Shown here piece by piece: positions 27,301-35,182 of a stretch of 46,344 bases of DNA; the stretch's first letter is position 1; every line of letters begins with the position of its first letter. The position numbers and the translations under genes are program-made. Below the pieces are notes generated by a model. It had not been told where the DNA came from. It saw only the letters and a program-made list of their open reading frames with translations, and did no database searches. Source of the DNA: Opitutaceae bacterium (GTDB taxonomy: Bacteria > Verrucomicrobiota > Verrucomicrobiia > Opitutales > Opitutaceae); NCBI GenBank assembly GCA_028281165.1, contig JANQKI010000149.1, positions 1-46,344 of the forward strand. Direction: 5' to 3'.

Positions 27301-27660
27301 GTATTTACCGATACCGTCGATGCCCTCTAAAACGACGGGCTCTGGCCCTACTCGATCAGCCACTGGTGGCAACGTACCATCCTCGACGAGCGGCTTAAGC
27401 AGAGGCGATTCTCCTCTGGGATACCAGGAAGCTTCCTCACCCTCGGAAAAGTCCACAAAACGGTAGATGCTCGGCTTATCGTCTTTAGCTAGCTTAAGAT
27501 CTCTAAGCTTCTTGGCTACTTCTACCTTCTCTTGGTCGTAGCTGGGCCGTTCATCCGGTATGCTAGGGGTCACAAGCCAGAAAAAACCAAATGATACCGC
27601 GCCCAGAAAAAGGATTACGTAGAAGAAGCGAATAATATGGGGCAGCAGCTTTCTTAACAT
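24325..27660 (-). CDS. ABC importer fusion: solute-binding protein and permease
   Basis: 1111 residues. An N-terminal membrane anchor (about residues 10-32) tethers a family-5 (oligopeptide/dipeptide/nickel type) binding domain of ~120-700. A linker of ~750-775 leads to a DppB-like permease with about six transmembrane segments. The EAA-type loop (NLLDELKKPYVTTARAKGVKPMKLLF) that docks the ATPase is present. The partner permease (DppC-like) and ATPases are absent from the window. It follows the LacI-kelch genes on the same strand, so the cargo is probably a peptide or oligosaccharide whose use they control. The TIR-bounded element begins 10 bases after its stop. Confidence 0.85.
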   Translation of the reverse strand: MLRKLLPHIIRFFYVILFLGAVSFGFFWLVTPSIPDERPSYDQEKVEVAKKLRDLKLAKDDKPSIYRFVDFSEGEEASWYPRGESPLLKPLVEDGTLPPVADRVGPEPVVLEGIDGIGKYGGTWVSYIPNEARLQIIRNYFSYHHLVRYSAQGEPIVPHLAKSWEVSEDKRHYTFYLRKGVKWSDGEDWDAEDIMYWYENEFDKPEIDFSIREILRHQGTGGSITMHDKHTITISFEHPHGTFLHKIASSLGSYLTSSPEHYRRQYHPLVGDPEKQAELRKMYGLNRDRDAYKKFAEQSTVALMNPDHPRLWPWIPRSSDLNSPYSFIRNPYYFVVDTEGNQLPYIDRFVLQEKTASIIGISSAGGDVAYQSEGINFKLYSLLMDQREQGDYRLLHWYSVDRSDIVIMPNVNRRVDEEDPSTKWKLEYLSKKEFRQALSLAIDRQQIIDSQFSGLGEPAQVDPGRDSVFHSPELFSAYVEFDPERANKLLDEIGLDQRDREGYRQFPDGTRAHFFIHFSNALRNVDTQALQLVADDWGRVGIRAGIRPRSPQLWRTEVRGLQHDFSVNESFSEFFPLLLPRMLAPGSSYSDYAQQYSRWVEAGGMFPELDNPPRGVPIPEGHPMRESIAAWDLATLQPTLQDQIDVFRTVTDIAREQLYTISISTPVPRLVVVSNQLRNVPEVAILSGMYQTPGNAGLDTYYFENPSNPPQSLQSMRRLLREPDYSGLMSSQSTTGGPNGSSSDILNFILRTIIIMAIFCIFVLLGIRHPYIGRRLLIMIPTLFIISVATFSILQLPPGDFLTSRLIELEASGTPNALDRIEEYRVMYGLDDPPVIQYLKWSGLYWFTTFNSADMGLLQGDLGLSMQGERAVNDLVGDRILMTFLISLGTIIFTWSFAMPIGIYSAVRQYSVSDYVISFLGFIGMCIPNFLLAVVLMVLGRKLFGIDASGLFSSKYIADPEWSMGKVWDLMQHIWLPIIVVALGSLAGMIRVMRGNLLDELKKPYVTTARAKGVKPMKLLFKYPVRLALNPFISSIGGIFPQLISGAAIVSVVLSLPTTGSLMLSALMTEDLFMAGSMLVILSALGVLGTLVSDLLLMVLDPRIRMEGTSR

Positions 27661-27725
27661 TAATTAAAAAGAATAAACCAAATCAAAAGGGCACGGTAGT
27701 CGAGAATTCTCGTACATGCAGGAAG

Positions 27726-27839
27726 CTACTGAGGTCTTTTGGTGAAACGTTGAACGCGTCCGTCAAGATGGCCAATCACAATGTCTCCACATGCCTCCTT
27801 TTCCAGAAGGTCTTCCAAGTCCATAGTCGCGATCATCAT
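27726..27839 (-). CDS. Possible micro-ORF coupled to the kelch gene
   Basis: A 37-residue open frame starting with two ATGs; the first overlaps the kelch stop in an ATGA arrangement. The peptide (MMIATMDLEDLLEKEACGDIV...DGRVQRFTKRPQ) has a helix-like start and a beta-hairpin-like end with one Cys. The coupling suggests a real small gene, or a remnant of a longer one. No homologue is recognised. Confidence 0.3.
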   Translation of the reverse strand: MMIATMDLEDLLEKEACGDIVIGHLDGRVQRFTKRPQ

Positions 27840-28780
27840 GAAAGCCCGGGGAGTTTTATTCTTTCCGTGTAAGTCATTTCCGGCTTGCCGCCACGATAGC
27901 CACATCCCGAACAGGTGTAGACATAATTCTGATGAATCAAGACTCCCGTTCCGTGACGGCCAATCAACAATGGAGGTAGAGCCCTCCACTCTTCATTGAT
28001 GGTATGATAAGCCTCTACTTCGGAGTGGGCTTTTAGATGGGCCATGCTTTCTCCACCAATAATAATCACGTCTTTCTGATTGGCCATGGCGAAACAGCCT
28101 GCTCGAGGAGTCGGTATCGGTTCTTTGGCTACAGCCCAACTGTCGGTAGCTATATCGTAGATATCCATCTCCGGTTCGACCAGATCAAACACCTGCTTGG
28201 TTTCGGCTGACGTGCGACGCCCGCCTCCAGCGTAGATCTTGCCGTCCAGTTCAACGGCCTGAAAGTGGTCGCGAGCGTGTGGAGCGTTGGCCAGGACCTT
28301 CCAGTCCCCGGTTTCGGGATCGTATTCGTCCATCCAATTCACATAGCCGCCCATATGGCCGTGAATGATTCCGCAGACGACGTAGATTTTTCCATTGTAG
28401 AAGACGGCGCCCGATCCTCCGCGACGACGGTTCTCGGGAATTTCATGGGACCACTTCCATTCGTCAGTGGCTGGATAATATTCCAATACCTGCTTGACCG
28501 CCGTTTCCGTAGGGAAAGGTCCCGTCATGACGCCAACCATAATGATGCGATCCTTGTAGGAAACGGGTTGAAAGTGATGGATCTCCATTGGAGGCACGGA
28601 CCCGTTTTTCCAAGTATTCGTATCAGGATCATAGATACTCACAGGATTCATGCGTCTTCCGCCGAGAAGATAGAACTTTCCACCATGCTCTACGAAAGCC
28701 GCTTCATGTCGTTTTTCAGGCTCGCCGATCGTTTGCAGCAGTTCCCACGCAGCGAATTCTTTTTTTGCTAGTTCACTCAT
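27836..28780 (-). CDS. Kelch-repeat protein
   Basis: 314 residues, no signal peptide. Six kelch blades can be counted from the paired glycine/hydrophobic motifs (KFYLLGGR, RIIMVGVM, KIYVVCGI, KIYAGGGR, DVIIIGGE, YVYTCSGC), each followed by a Y-W or Y...W strand. It would fold as a cytoplasmic beta-propeller and could be a sugar epimerase/mutarotase of the NanM type or a binding platform. It sits between the LacI regulator and the ABC fusion on the same strand. A LacI-type operator candidate lies about 190 bases upstream. Confidence 0.8.
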   Translation of the reverse strand: MSELAKKEFAAWELLQTIGEPEKRHEAAFVEHGGKFYLLGGRRMNPVSIYDPDTNTWKNGSVPPMEIHHFQPVSYKDRIIMVGVMTGPFPTETAVKQVLEYYPATDEWKWSHEIPENRRRGGSGAVFYNGKIYVVCGIIHGHMGGYVNWMDEYDPETGDWKVLANAPHARDHFQAVELDGKIYAGGGRRTSAETKQVFDLVEPEMDIYDIATDSWAVAKEPIPTPRAGCFAMANQKDVIIIGGESMAHLKAHSEVEAYHTINEEWRALPPLLIGRHGTGVLIHQNYVYTCSGCGYRGGKPEMTYTERIKLPGLS

Positions 28781-28968
28781 TTTTCTTTAAAGTCGCATTC
28801 TCAAAATGCCCCAACCATCTACATTCAGCCCCCGAAAGGCTTCGATTTCATTGGCCTGAACCGCCCAGCAAAGCGACTCATGATCAAATGCGGATCTTTG
28901 GGATACTTACGAGAGATAGTCTTGTTAAGAATAGACGAAGACACGTTCCCATTTTGCAAAGGCAAATC

Positions 28969-28986
28969 AATGTTATCGTTAACATT
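28969..28986. promoter_or_regulatory. LacI-type operator candidate upstream of kelch
   Basis: AATGTTA and TAACATT are perfect inverse repeats around a 4-base centre TCGT with a CpG in the middle, as is usual for LacI-family operators. The core TGTTA-N4-TAACA also occurs upstream of the lacI-type gene itself (30152-30165). Confidence 0.5.
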
Positions 28987-29061
28987 ACTCGCCGCCAACG
29001 TGTTTCCAAAAGGCGGATCTCGCCTGAGTGGATACCGTAAGTCTCGGTCGGAGGGATCGAG

Positions 29062-30132
29062 CTAAACCACCTCGGCCAACGCCCGCTGGCCGATCTCGGA
29101 CTTATGATCGAAGACAGTGTCCCCATCGATCCATTTCCCGTTAATCGTCGTTACGATAGGGTTTTCGGAAAGCCCAAACTCGTTTCGCGTCATCTGGTCG
29201 ATGACCTGGTTGGCGGCCACCTCGCCAATTTGCTCCCAATGAGGATAAATGCCGGCCACGCCTTCTTCATCAGGAAGCAAATCGAGTTGGGCAAATCCAA
29301 CGTCTCCAGGAATTCGATACCCGTAACCGATCATGGTTTGCATAGTTTCCTGGGCATTGCTGATCACGGCATCAGGCTTATGCTCGTCCAGCCAAGGCTT
29401 CAATTCAGCGTGCAAGGTTTTCAGCTTATAATAAGGCAACGGAGGAATGCATTCCTCTTTAGGAATGTTTAGCTGAGCGATGGCGAACCCGGCGATCCGC
29501 TTGAATTGATGAATGGACTCGTTGATAGAATGCACCGCAAGGCCAATACGCTTGTATCCATATTTCCTTAGCTTTTCGAAAGCCGTCAGCGTCCCGGTGT
29601 ATTCGTCTTTCTCTACCCGATGCAAGTTAGGCTTGGCTAGAGAGTGGCCAATCGCGACTGAAGCAAACTGGCTCAGGTCTAAGTCCACTACGTTCTCCAC
29701 TCGGTAGAACGGCTCCAAAATGCATCCACGAATGCCTCGATTTTTCAGAATGCTGATCAGTCGCTTTGGCGTCATATCCGGCTCATTAAGATGGAATTCC
29801 TCCATCTCGTAGCCCTGCTGCCGACAATGCCGCTTAACACTCTGCATCGTAGCGACGTGCCCCAGCAACGGTTTACAATGATAGGGCAAGCAGTGAATGT
29901 AAGCGATTACGGCAGAGAACACCGAAGAACTCCTTCCTCGATATTCGCTCATAAGAGCTGAAACTAGCGGATGTTTAGTATAGCCAAGCTCTTTGGCGAT
30001 TTTGAGGACTCTTTCGCGGGTGTCCTTCTTATGCCTCGGATGATTTCGCAAGACTCGACTGACGGTCATAATGGAAACGCCAGCCTTTTCGGCGATCTGC
30101 TGCATGCTTATTCTCTGACCGACTTTGGGCAT
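29062..30132 (-). CDS. LacI-family transcriptional regulator
   Basis: 356 residues. The N-terminal helix-turn-helix is canonical (MQQIAEKAGVSIMTVSRVLRNHPRHK) and is followed by the hinge helix (TKHPLVSALMSEYRGR). This hinge wording is common in Opitutae regulators. The C-terminal domain is the periplasmic-binding-protein-like sugar sensor. It probably represses the downstream kelch and ABC-fusion genes and itself. The effector sugar is unknown. Confidence 0.9.
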   Translation of the reverse strand: MPKVGQRISMQQIAEKAGVSIMTVSRVLRNHPRHKKDTRERVLKIAKELGYTKHPLVSALMSEYRGRSSSVFSAVIAYIHCLPYHCKPLLGHVATMQSVKRHCRQQGYEMEEFHLNEPDMTPKRLISILKNRGIRGCILEPFYRVENVVDLDLSQFASVAIGHSLAKPNLHRVEKDEYTGTLTAFEKLRKYGYKRIGLAVHSINESIHQFKRIAGFAIAQLNIPKEECIPPLPYYKLKTLHAELKPWLDEHKPDAVISNAQETMQTMIGYGYRIPGDVGFAQLDLLPDEEGVAGIYPHWEQIGEVAANQVIDQMTRNEFGLSENPIVTTINGKWIDGDTVFDHKSEIGQRALAEVV

Positions 30133-30450
30133 AGGAATAGATCTAAAGACGTGTTACGTTTAACATGCAAATCGTTTGGAAAGCAATCTCTCAGTTGCCA
30201 GGATTCCATGAGAATGATTGTCGGATTAGGACGAGAAAGCGCCTCGGTCCTTAAGCCATCTTCAATTAGCCCAATCGGCTCTTTATTCCTCTGGCAAAAA
30301 GCCTGATGATAGGACCCCCGCTAAAACATCATCAATACTGCCGCAAAACGGATTATCATTGTTCATTAAATGAAAGACGAAAGGTGTTCGCTGTGGGCTC
30401 AAAACTTAGTTTGGAAAAGGGCCTATCTTAGAAACTAATTAAAACCGTTC
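30133..30450. other. Divergent promoter region between lacI-type and aldolase genes
   Basis: 318 bases without a gene. It holds the lacI-proximal operator candidate (30152-30165) and a pair TGATGAT/ATCATCA near 30303 and 30326 that may be a weak hairpin. No strong -35/-10 pair was identified. Confidence 0.5.
30152..30165. promoter_or_regulatory. LacI-type operator candidate upstream of the lacI gene
   Basis: TGTTA and TAACA flank a 4-base centre CGTT, the same core and spacing as at 28969-28986. It lies 20 bases upstream of the regulator's ATG, where autorepression would act. Confidence 0.4.
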
Positions 30451-31134
30451 ATGAGTACTGCAGAAACCGATCGACTCTCGATAAAACAGCGTATTAAAAA
30501 TGGCGAGTCCATCAGCGCCGTGCGCGTTCCCACGAACGCGGACCGCGAAAAGGCGCATGCCATCATTAGCGAGCGCCATCCGGATATGCTTTATTTGGAT
30601 ACGCACCACTCTCCCATAACGGAATGGGACATATCTCGAATTTGCAAAGCGGGGCAAGAACTGGATACGCCAGTCATGATGCGAATCAAGCATGCTTGCC
30701 AAGCCCCATTAATATCAAGCCTCCTGGATATAGGCGTTTTCTCTATCAAAGTTCCCACGGTCGAAGACGAAGCCACCGTCGATGCCATCATCGACGGCTT
30801 TTATTATCCACCCGTGGGAAAGCGCAGTCTAGGCGGAACGAATAACTACGGGGAAATCAAGACTCCCGGTGTCAAGGATACCGAACGGGACGGCTTGCCC
30901 TATTGGCAATGGTGGAACGAGAACGCAGTCCTTGGTTTTAAAATCGAAACACTGAAGGGCGTGCTCAATGCTCGCTACCTCGCCAAACCTGGCATCGACT
31001 ATGTCGACTTTGGCAACCAGGACCTCAAACACGATCTTGCCATTCAAAAACATCCAGGCTTTGAAACCATCGACGACTGCAAGGAATTTGTGAAAAACGC
31101 GCTTCAAGGTACAGGTGTTAAATTCGGGCTGTAA
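30451..31134 (+). CDS. HpcH/HpaI-family aldolase
   Basis: 227 residues, the length of the family's TIM-barrel enzymes. Metal-site residues sit in VLGFKIETLKG (Glu) and VDFGNQDL (Asp), with the catalytic-loop His in LYLDTHHSP and a phosphate/pyruvate-binding RIKHA region. Such enzymes cleave 4-hydroxy-2-oxo acids to pyruvate and an aldehyde (for example KDR/KDPG-like or citrate-lyase-like reactions). The following gene is a reductase, which fits sugar-acid catabolism. There is no Shine-Dalgarno before the ATG. Confidence 0.85.
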   Translation: MSTAETDRLSIKQRIKNGESISAVRVPTNADREKAHAIISERHPDMLYLDTHHSPITEWDISRICKAGQELDTPVMMRIKHACQAPLISSLLDIGVFSIKVPTVEDEATVDAIIDGFYYPPVGKRSLGGTNNYGEIKTPGVKDTERDGLPYWQWWNENAVLGFKIETLKGVLNARYLAKPGIDYVDFGNQDLKHDLAIQKHPGFETIDDCKEFVKNALQGTGVKFGL

Positions 31135-31164
31135 CAGACAGACAAGACTAGCGGACTTTCAAAA

Positions 31165-31224
31165 GAGGCGTCGCCCCAACGTTAAAAAACTCATGCAAAA
31201 TGAGTGGCGTTCGGGCGGCGCCTC
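31165..31224. terminator. Large hairpin between aldolase and reductase genes
   Basis: Arms GAGGCGTCGCCC (31165-31176) and GGGCGGCGCCTC (31213-31224) pair with one mismatch, with a nested ACTCAT/ATGAGT stem in the loop. There is no T-tract; it may attenuate or stabilise the transcript before the reductase, whose ATG is 18 bases later. Confidence 0.4.
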
Positions 31225-31242
31225 ATTCACATAAATTAGAAT

Positions 31243-32190
31243 ATGGATTATATTACTTTAGGCAGAACCGGTCTCAAGGTTTCCAAGGTCGGTCTAGGCT
31301 GTGGAGGATTTTCTCGGCTAGGACAGAGCTACGGAGCGAGCGAAGAAAGCTCGATCAATGTTGTACGCTCAGCTATCGATATAGGTATTAATTATATCGA
31401 TACAGCTACGTCATATAAGACTGAGCCAATCGTGGGCAAGGCCCTGAAAGGAACGAATCGAGAGGAAGTGGTCGTGTCTTCGAAGTTTGGCATCAAGCCA
31501 TTGATCGAGGGAGAGGTTAAGGCAGAAGAATGGGTGCCACAATGCGTAGAAGCCAGTCTGGAGCGACTGCAAATGGACTACATTGATGTGTATCATGTTC
31601 ATGGCGTCAAAGAACCCGATGCGGATGTGGTCCACGAGAAGGTCATCCCTCAGCTTCTCAAAGCCAAGGAACAAGGAAAAATCCGATTCCTCGCCTACAG
31701 CGAAGCATTCGGTTCGGATACCAGTCATGAGATGTTCAAAGCCTATGCCGACAAGGACGATTTCGATGTAGCCATGGTCGGCTTCAATTTGATTAATCCA
31801 TCTGCTCGAAGAACCGTCTTTCCCAACCTTCTTGAAAAGAAAGTTGGAACAGAGATCATGTTCGCCATCCGCAACGCGCTTTACCAACCGGCTCTATTCA
31901 GAAAGATCATCGATGAGCTTGAGAGCGAAGGGAAGATCGATTCGGCCATCTTTGAAGGACAAGATCCCGTCATCTATTTCTTTGGTAACGATGATTCGGA
32001 TACCATGGCGGAAATAGCCTATCGCTATGCCGCTTACGAACCAGGAGCAGACATCCTGCTTTCAGGTACTGGAAAAGTGGAACATTTAAAGAAGAATGTG
32101 AACTGGATTTTGCATGGTCCACTTGATGAGAGCGTGAAATCCAGATTCGATGCCGTGCTCGAAGAAATCGAAAGCGTATCCGGAAATTAA
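31243..32190 (+). CDS. Aldo/keto reductase
   Basis: 315 residues with the full AKR tetrad: Asp53 and Tyr58 (in NYIDTATSYKT), Lys81 (SSKFG) and His (IDVYHVHGV). It uses NADP(H) to reduce aldehydes or ketones, or acts on sugars. Placement after the aldolase suggests it handles the aldehyde product of that cleavage. The product may differ from true sugar reductases; many AKRs of this form are oxidoreductases of unknown substrate. Confidence 0.9.
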   Translation: MDYITLGRTGLKVSKVGLGCGGFSRLGQSYGASEESSINVVRSAIDIGINYIDTATSYKTEPIVGKALKGTNREEVVVSSKFGIKPLIEGEVKAEEWVPQCVEASLERLQMDYIDVYHVHGVKEPDADVVHEKVIPQLLKAKEQGKIRFLAYSEAFGSDTSHEMFKAYADKDDFDVAMVGFNLINPSARRTVFPNLLEKKVGTEIMFAIRNALYQPALFRKIIDELESEGKIDSAIFEGQDPVIYFFGNDDSDTMAEIAYRYAAYEPGADILLSGTGKVEHLKKNVNWILHGPLDESVKSRFDAVLEEIESVSGN

Positions 32191-32249
32191 GACAGCTTCA
32201 AAACAGCAACAGGAGTATCCTATCCAAAGGTTTTCCAACTTAAGATAAG

Positions 32250-35030
32250 CTATAATTGAGCCTCTTGCTCTAGAATTCTTTGCAGGGTATCGCGGCTAAC
32301 GGGCTTGGTGATGTATCCATTCATTCCTGCGTCGCGACATAAATCTTCATAGCCGTAGACGGCATGAGCCGTTAAGCCGATTATGGAAATCGGCTGCTTT
32401 GTTCGCTGCCCCATCTCAAGTTCTCGAATTCTTCTTGTAGCTTCGAATCCGTTCATCCTCGGCATCTTGACATCCATTAATACGATATCGAATTCGTTGC
32501 TTCGCCAACTTTCAACGGCCGCCAAACCATCTCTAGCGACCATCACGTCGTGCCCATCCAGTTCCAGCATGGCTTTGGCTACCAATACGTTCGACTCGAT
32601 ATCGTCGACCAGGAGAACGCGCTTAGAGCCATTCCCATTCCGGCCTTCGCAAGAGCGCTTCAACGCATCCTGGCTCTTCGCTTTCACCATTTCTGGCGGA
32701 ACATCAAAGCAGGCCGTAAACATGAAAACACTACCTTTTCCCAGTTCGCTTTCAACCCAAATTCGTCCTTTCATCATGGATACGAGTTCTCTACAGATGG
32801 CCAGGCCTAAACCTGTGCCTTGAGTGAGATCGCTGCTCGCTCCTTGCAGTTGCTCGAATTGACTGAAGACGCCCTCCGTCTTGTCGGAAGGAATCCCAAC
32901 ACCGGTATCGGTCACCTTAAACAGAAGCTCAACGTTTGACTGACTATCGGTTTTAAGGCTAGCATCGATGAAGATCCCTCCTTCGGAAGTGAACTTGATC
33001 GCATTGCCAATGAGGTTGACGAGAATCTGCTGCAATCGCCGCGAATCTCCAATAAGCTTCTGAGGAACCGCATCATCGAGACTTAGATTGAATTGCAACC
33101 CTTTGTCTCGAGTGGACTGTCGTAAAAGCCTATGGATATGATCAAACGTTTCATGTAATGAAAATTCGCCTACATAAAGTTCCGCCTTGCCCGATTGCAG
33201 TTTAGAGAAGTCCAGAATATCGTTGATGATACTCAAAAGGTCCGTACCTCCCTTTTTCACCATCTCCATATACTCAACCTGCTCTACTGATAGATTTGTA
33301 GCCAGCAGCACCTCCGCCATGCCAAGCACGCAATTAAGCGGCGTACGAATCTCATGACTCATCGAGGCGAGGAAATCGCTTTTAGCCGCGCTCGCCTTTT
33401 CCGCCAGTGACTTTTGTTCCGCCAGATCCTCCTGCTTTTCCTTCAAAGATTCTATCAGGCGAAGTCGCTGCAACCTCCTGGCAAGGCTGGGTAAAGCTCT
33501 CCGCAATTCCGATTCCTGCGGAGTATCCATATCATGAAGCAATAATCCAAGAATACCTTCTTCGGCAACGAGAGGAGAGCAAAGGAGAACATGGGGATCA
33601 TTGCGCTGGGGAAACGTCTTTTTATAGTCGATACTGCCATTCTCGACAGCCAAATCGACCTGTTTGATATCGCGACCATTGTATTTCCAAGCAGTAGCGC
33701 CGCTTTCAATACGATCAGCTCGAGTCGAAGGCTCATTAAAAATGATCAGAAGCAGAAAATTCATCTCAATATAACGACCCAATTTTTCGAGAGAAGGGAG
33801 AAAAGCTTCTAACGACGATTGACCATCGTCCGTTTTCCCCGAGGGATCTATAACCGTTTCAATATTCTTACGATTAATCCTAAAAGTCTGGTTGCTCTGA
33901 AAAAATTCCTCGTCACAAGCGTCGTATACAGAAGCCAGCAAAGAATCTGCATTAACCGGCTTGCGCTGCAAACGATTCCAAGCGCCAAGCCTTTTTCCCA
34001 CACTGATCACTAGACTATTCACAAAGCGATTATTGAGCCCTTCAATGGATGCTTTGAGCATAGTGGATTGAAACGCTTTAAAAGCGTCACACCCATCCTC
34101 GCATTTCGCTGCGAATTCCGCTTTCAGCGATTCGATCGAAGCTTCAGAAAGACTACGGTCAATCGAAAGAGCATGATCAAGAACAGAAATGTCTGTTCGA
34201 TAGGATCTGAGAAATCTAGGATAATTGCGGGGGATAATGACACTCGAATCTCGCTCGACAAATCCCGCAGCCACAACTCGACTACGAATCTTTTCATCTC
34301 GTTGGTCAATTTGATCGACAATTAAATCCGCGGCTTCGTATCCAATATTATAATATGGCACAGAGATCGAGGAAATCGAGTAACCGGATTGCTCTTGAAT
34401 AGCGGGCTGGTTTCCAAATCCAATTACAGCCACGTCCTCAGGCACTCGAATCCCTTTCTTTATCAGGGCATGACTGCAACCGATAGCCATACGGTCGCTA
34501 ACGCAAACAATGGCATCGAATTTAAGATCCGATAGTTGCAAATCGGAAATGCGCATGAATGCATCCCGATAGTCATTACCAACATCGAATATCAGATCTG
34601 GATCAGCTTCAAATCCCAGTTTGTCCAAGACCGATAGGTAGCTATTGTATCGTTCATTAAAGCTAATCTTACGCGTGTTGCCTCGGGCAAATGCAATGCG
34701 TTGTCTTCCGAGCTCAAACAAGTGCTTGAACGCTTTTTGTGTTCCTGGCTGATAATCGATTGATACATGAGATGCCAGAGGTTCTTCCTTATTTACAACT
34801 ACGACTGGCAAACCGCGTTTCACCAGTTCCCCGATATTGCCTTTCTCGGATGGGCTGATACATACAACCCCGGCAATCTGTTCCAAAGGGAGGTATCGAA
34901 AGTCCAATACGGACATGACATCGAATCGAGAGCCTCTCAGGCGGAGTCCCGCCCCAAGCCTAACAGTTACAGAGAGATGGGGGCTTGCTGGCAAATCAGG
35001 TTCGATAATACCGATAATCGAGGAGCTCAT
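32250..35030 (-). CDS. Soluble hybrid histidine kinase with LacI-like sensor
   Basis: 926 residues with no signal peptide or transmembrane helix. Residues ~4-275 match the ligand-binding (Peripla_BP_3) domain of LacI regulators, but without the DNA-binding headpiece. A middle region (~275-535) ends in a GAF-like section and a short coiled coil. The kinase follows, with phosphoacceptor His559 (SMSHEIRTPL), N box NAIKFT, G boxes DTGVGIP and GTGLGLAI. A receiver ends the protein, with phosphoacceptor Asp853 (LMDVKMPRMNGF). It would sense a cytoplasmic sugar and start a phosphorelay. The partner is not visible. Confidence 0.85.
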   Translation of the reverse strand: MSSSIIGIIEPDLPASPHLSVTVRLGAGLRLRGSRFDVMSVLDFRYLPLEQIAGVVCISPSEKGNIGELVKRGLPVVVVNKEEPLASHVSIDYQPGTQKAFKHLFELGRQRIAFARGNTRKISFNERYNSYLSVLDKLGFEADPDLIFDVGNDYRDAFMRISDLQLSDLKFDAIVCVSDRMAIGCSHALIKKGIRVPEDVAVIGFGNQPAIQEQSGYSISSISVPYYNIGYEAADLIVDQIDQRDEKIRSRVVAAGFVERDSSVIIPRNYPRFLRSYRTDISVLDHALSIDRSLSEASIESLKAEFAAKCEDGCDAFKAFQSTMLKASIEGLNNRFVNSLVISVGKRLGAWNRLQRKPVNADSLLASVYDACDEEFFQSNQTFRINRKNIETVIDPSGKTDDGQSSLEAFLPSLEKLGRYIEMNFLLLIIFNEPSTRADRIESGATAWKYNGRDIKQVDLAVENGSIDYKKTFPQRNDPHVLLCSPLVAEEGILGLLLHDMDTPQESELRRALPSLARRLQRLRLIESLKEKQEDLAEQKSLAEKASAAKSDFLASMSHEIRTPLNCVLGMAEVLLATNLSVEQVEYMEMVKKGGTDLLSIINDILDFSKLQSGKAELYVGEFSLHETFDHIHRLLRQSTRDKGLQFNLSLDDAVPQKLIGDSRRLQQILVNLIGNAIKFTSEGGIFIDASLKTDSQSNVELLFKVTDTGVGIPSDKTEGVFSQFEQLQGASSDLTQGTGLGLAICRELVSMMKGRIWVESELGKGSVFMFTACFDVPPEMVKAKSQDALKRSCEGRNGNGSKRVLLVDDIESNVLVAKAMLELDGHDVMVARDGLAAVESWRSNEFDIVLMDVKMPRMNGFEATRRIRELEMGQRTKQPISIIGLTAHAVYGYEDLCRDAGMNGYITKPVSRDTLQRILEQEAQL

Positions 35031-35182
35031 TCTTACCTATTCGAACAATCTTAAAGCTGAACTGATTTTGCAAATACGCAATAAGCAGGAATGAGGTTAG
35101 ACGGGTGATTTACACATTTTAGGCCCTAGCAACAAAATAGGAAAAGAGAATTGATTACCCCATCCAGACTAAAACCCTAATT

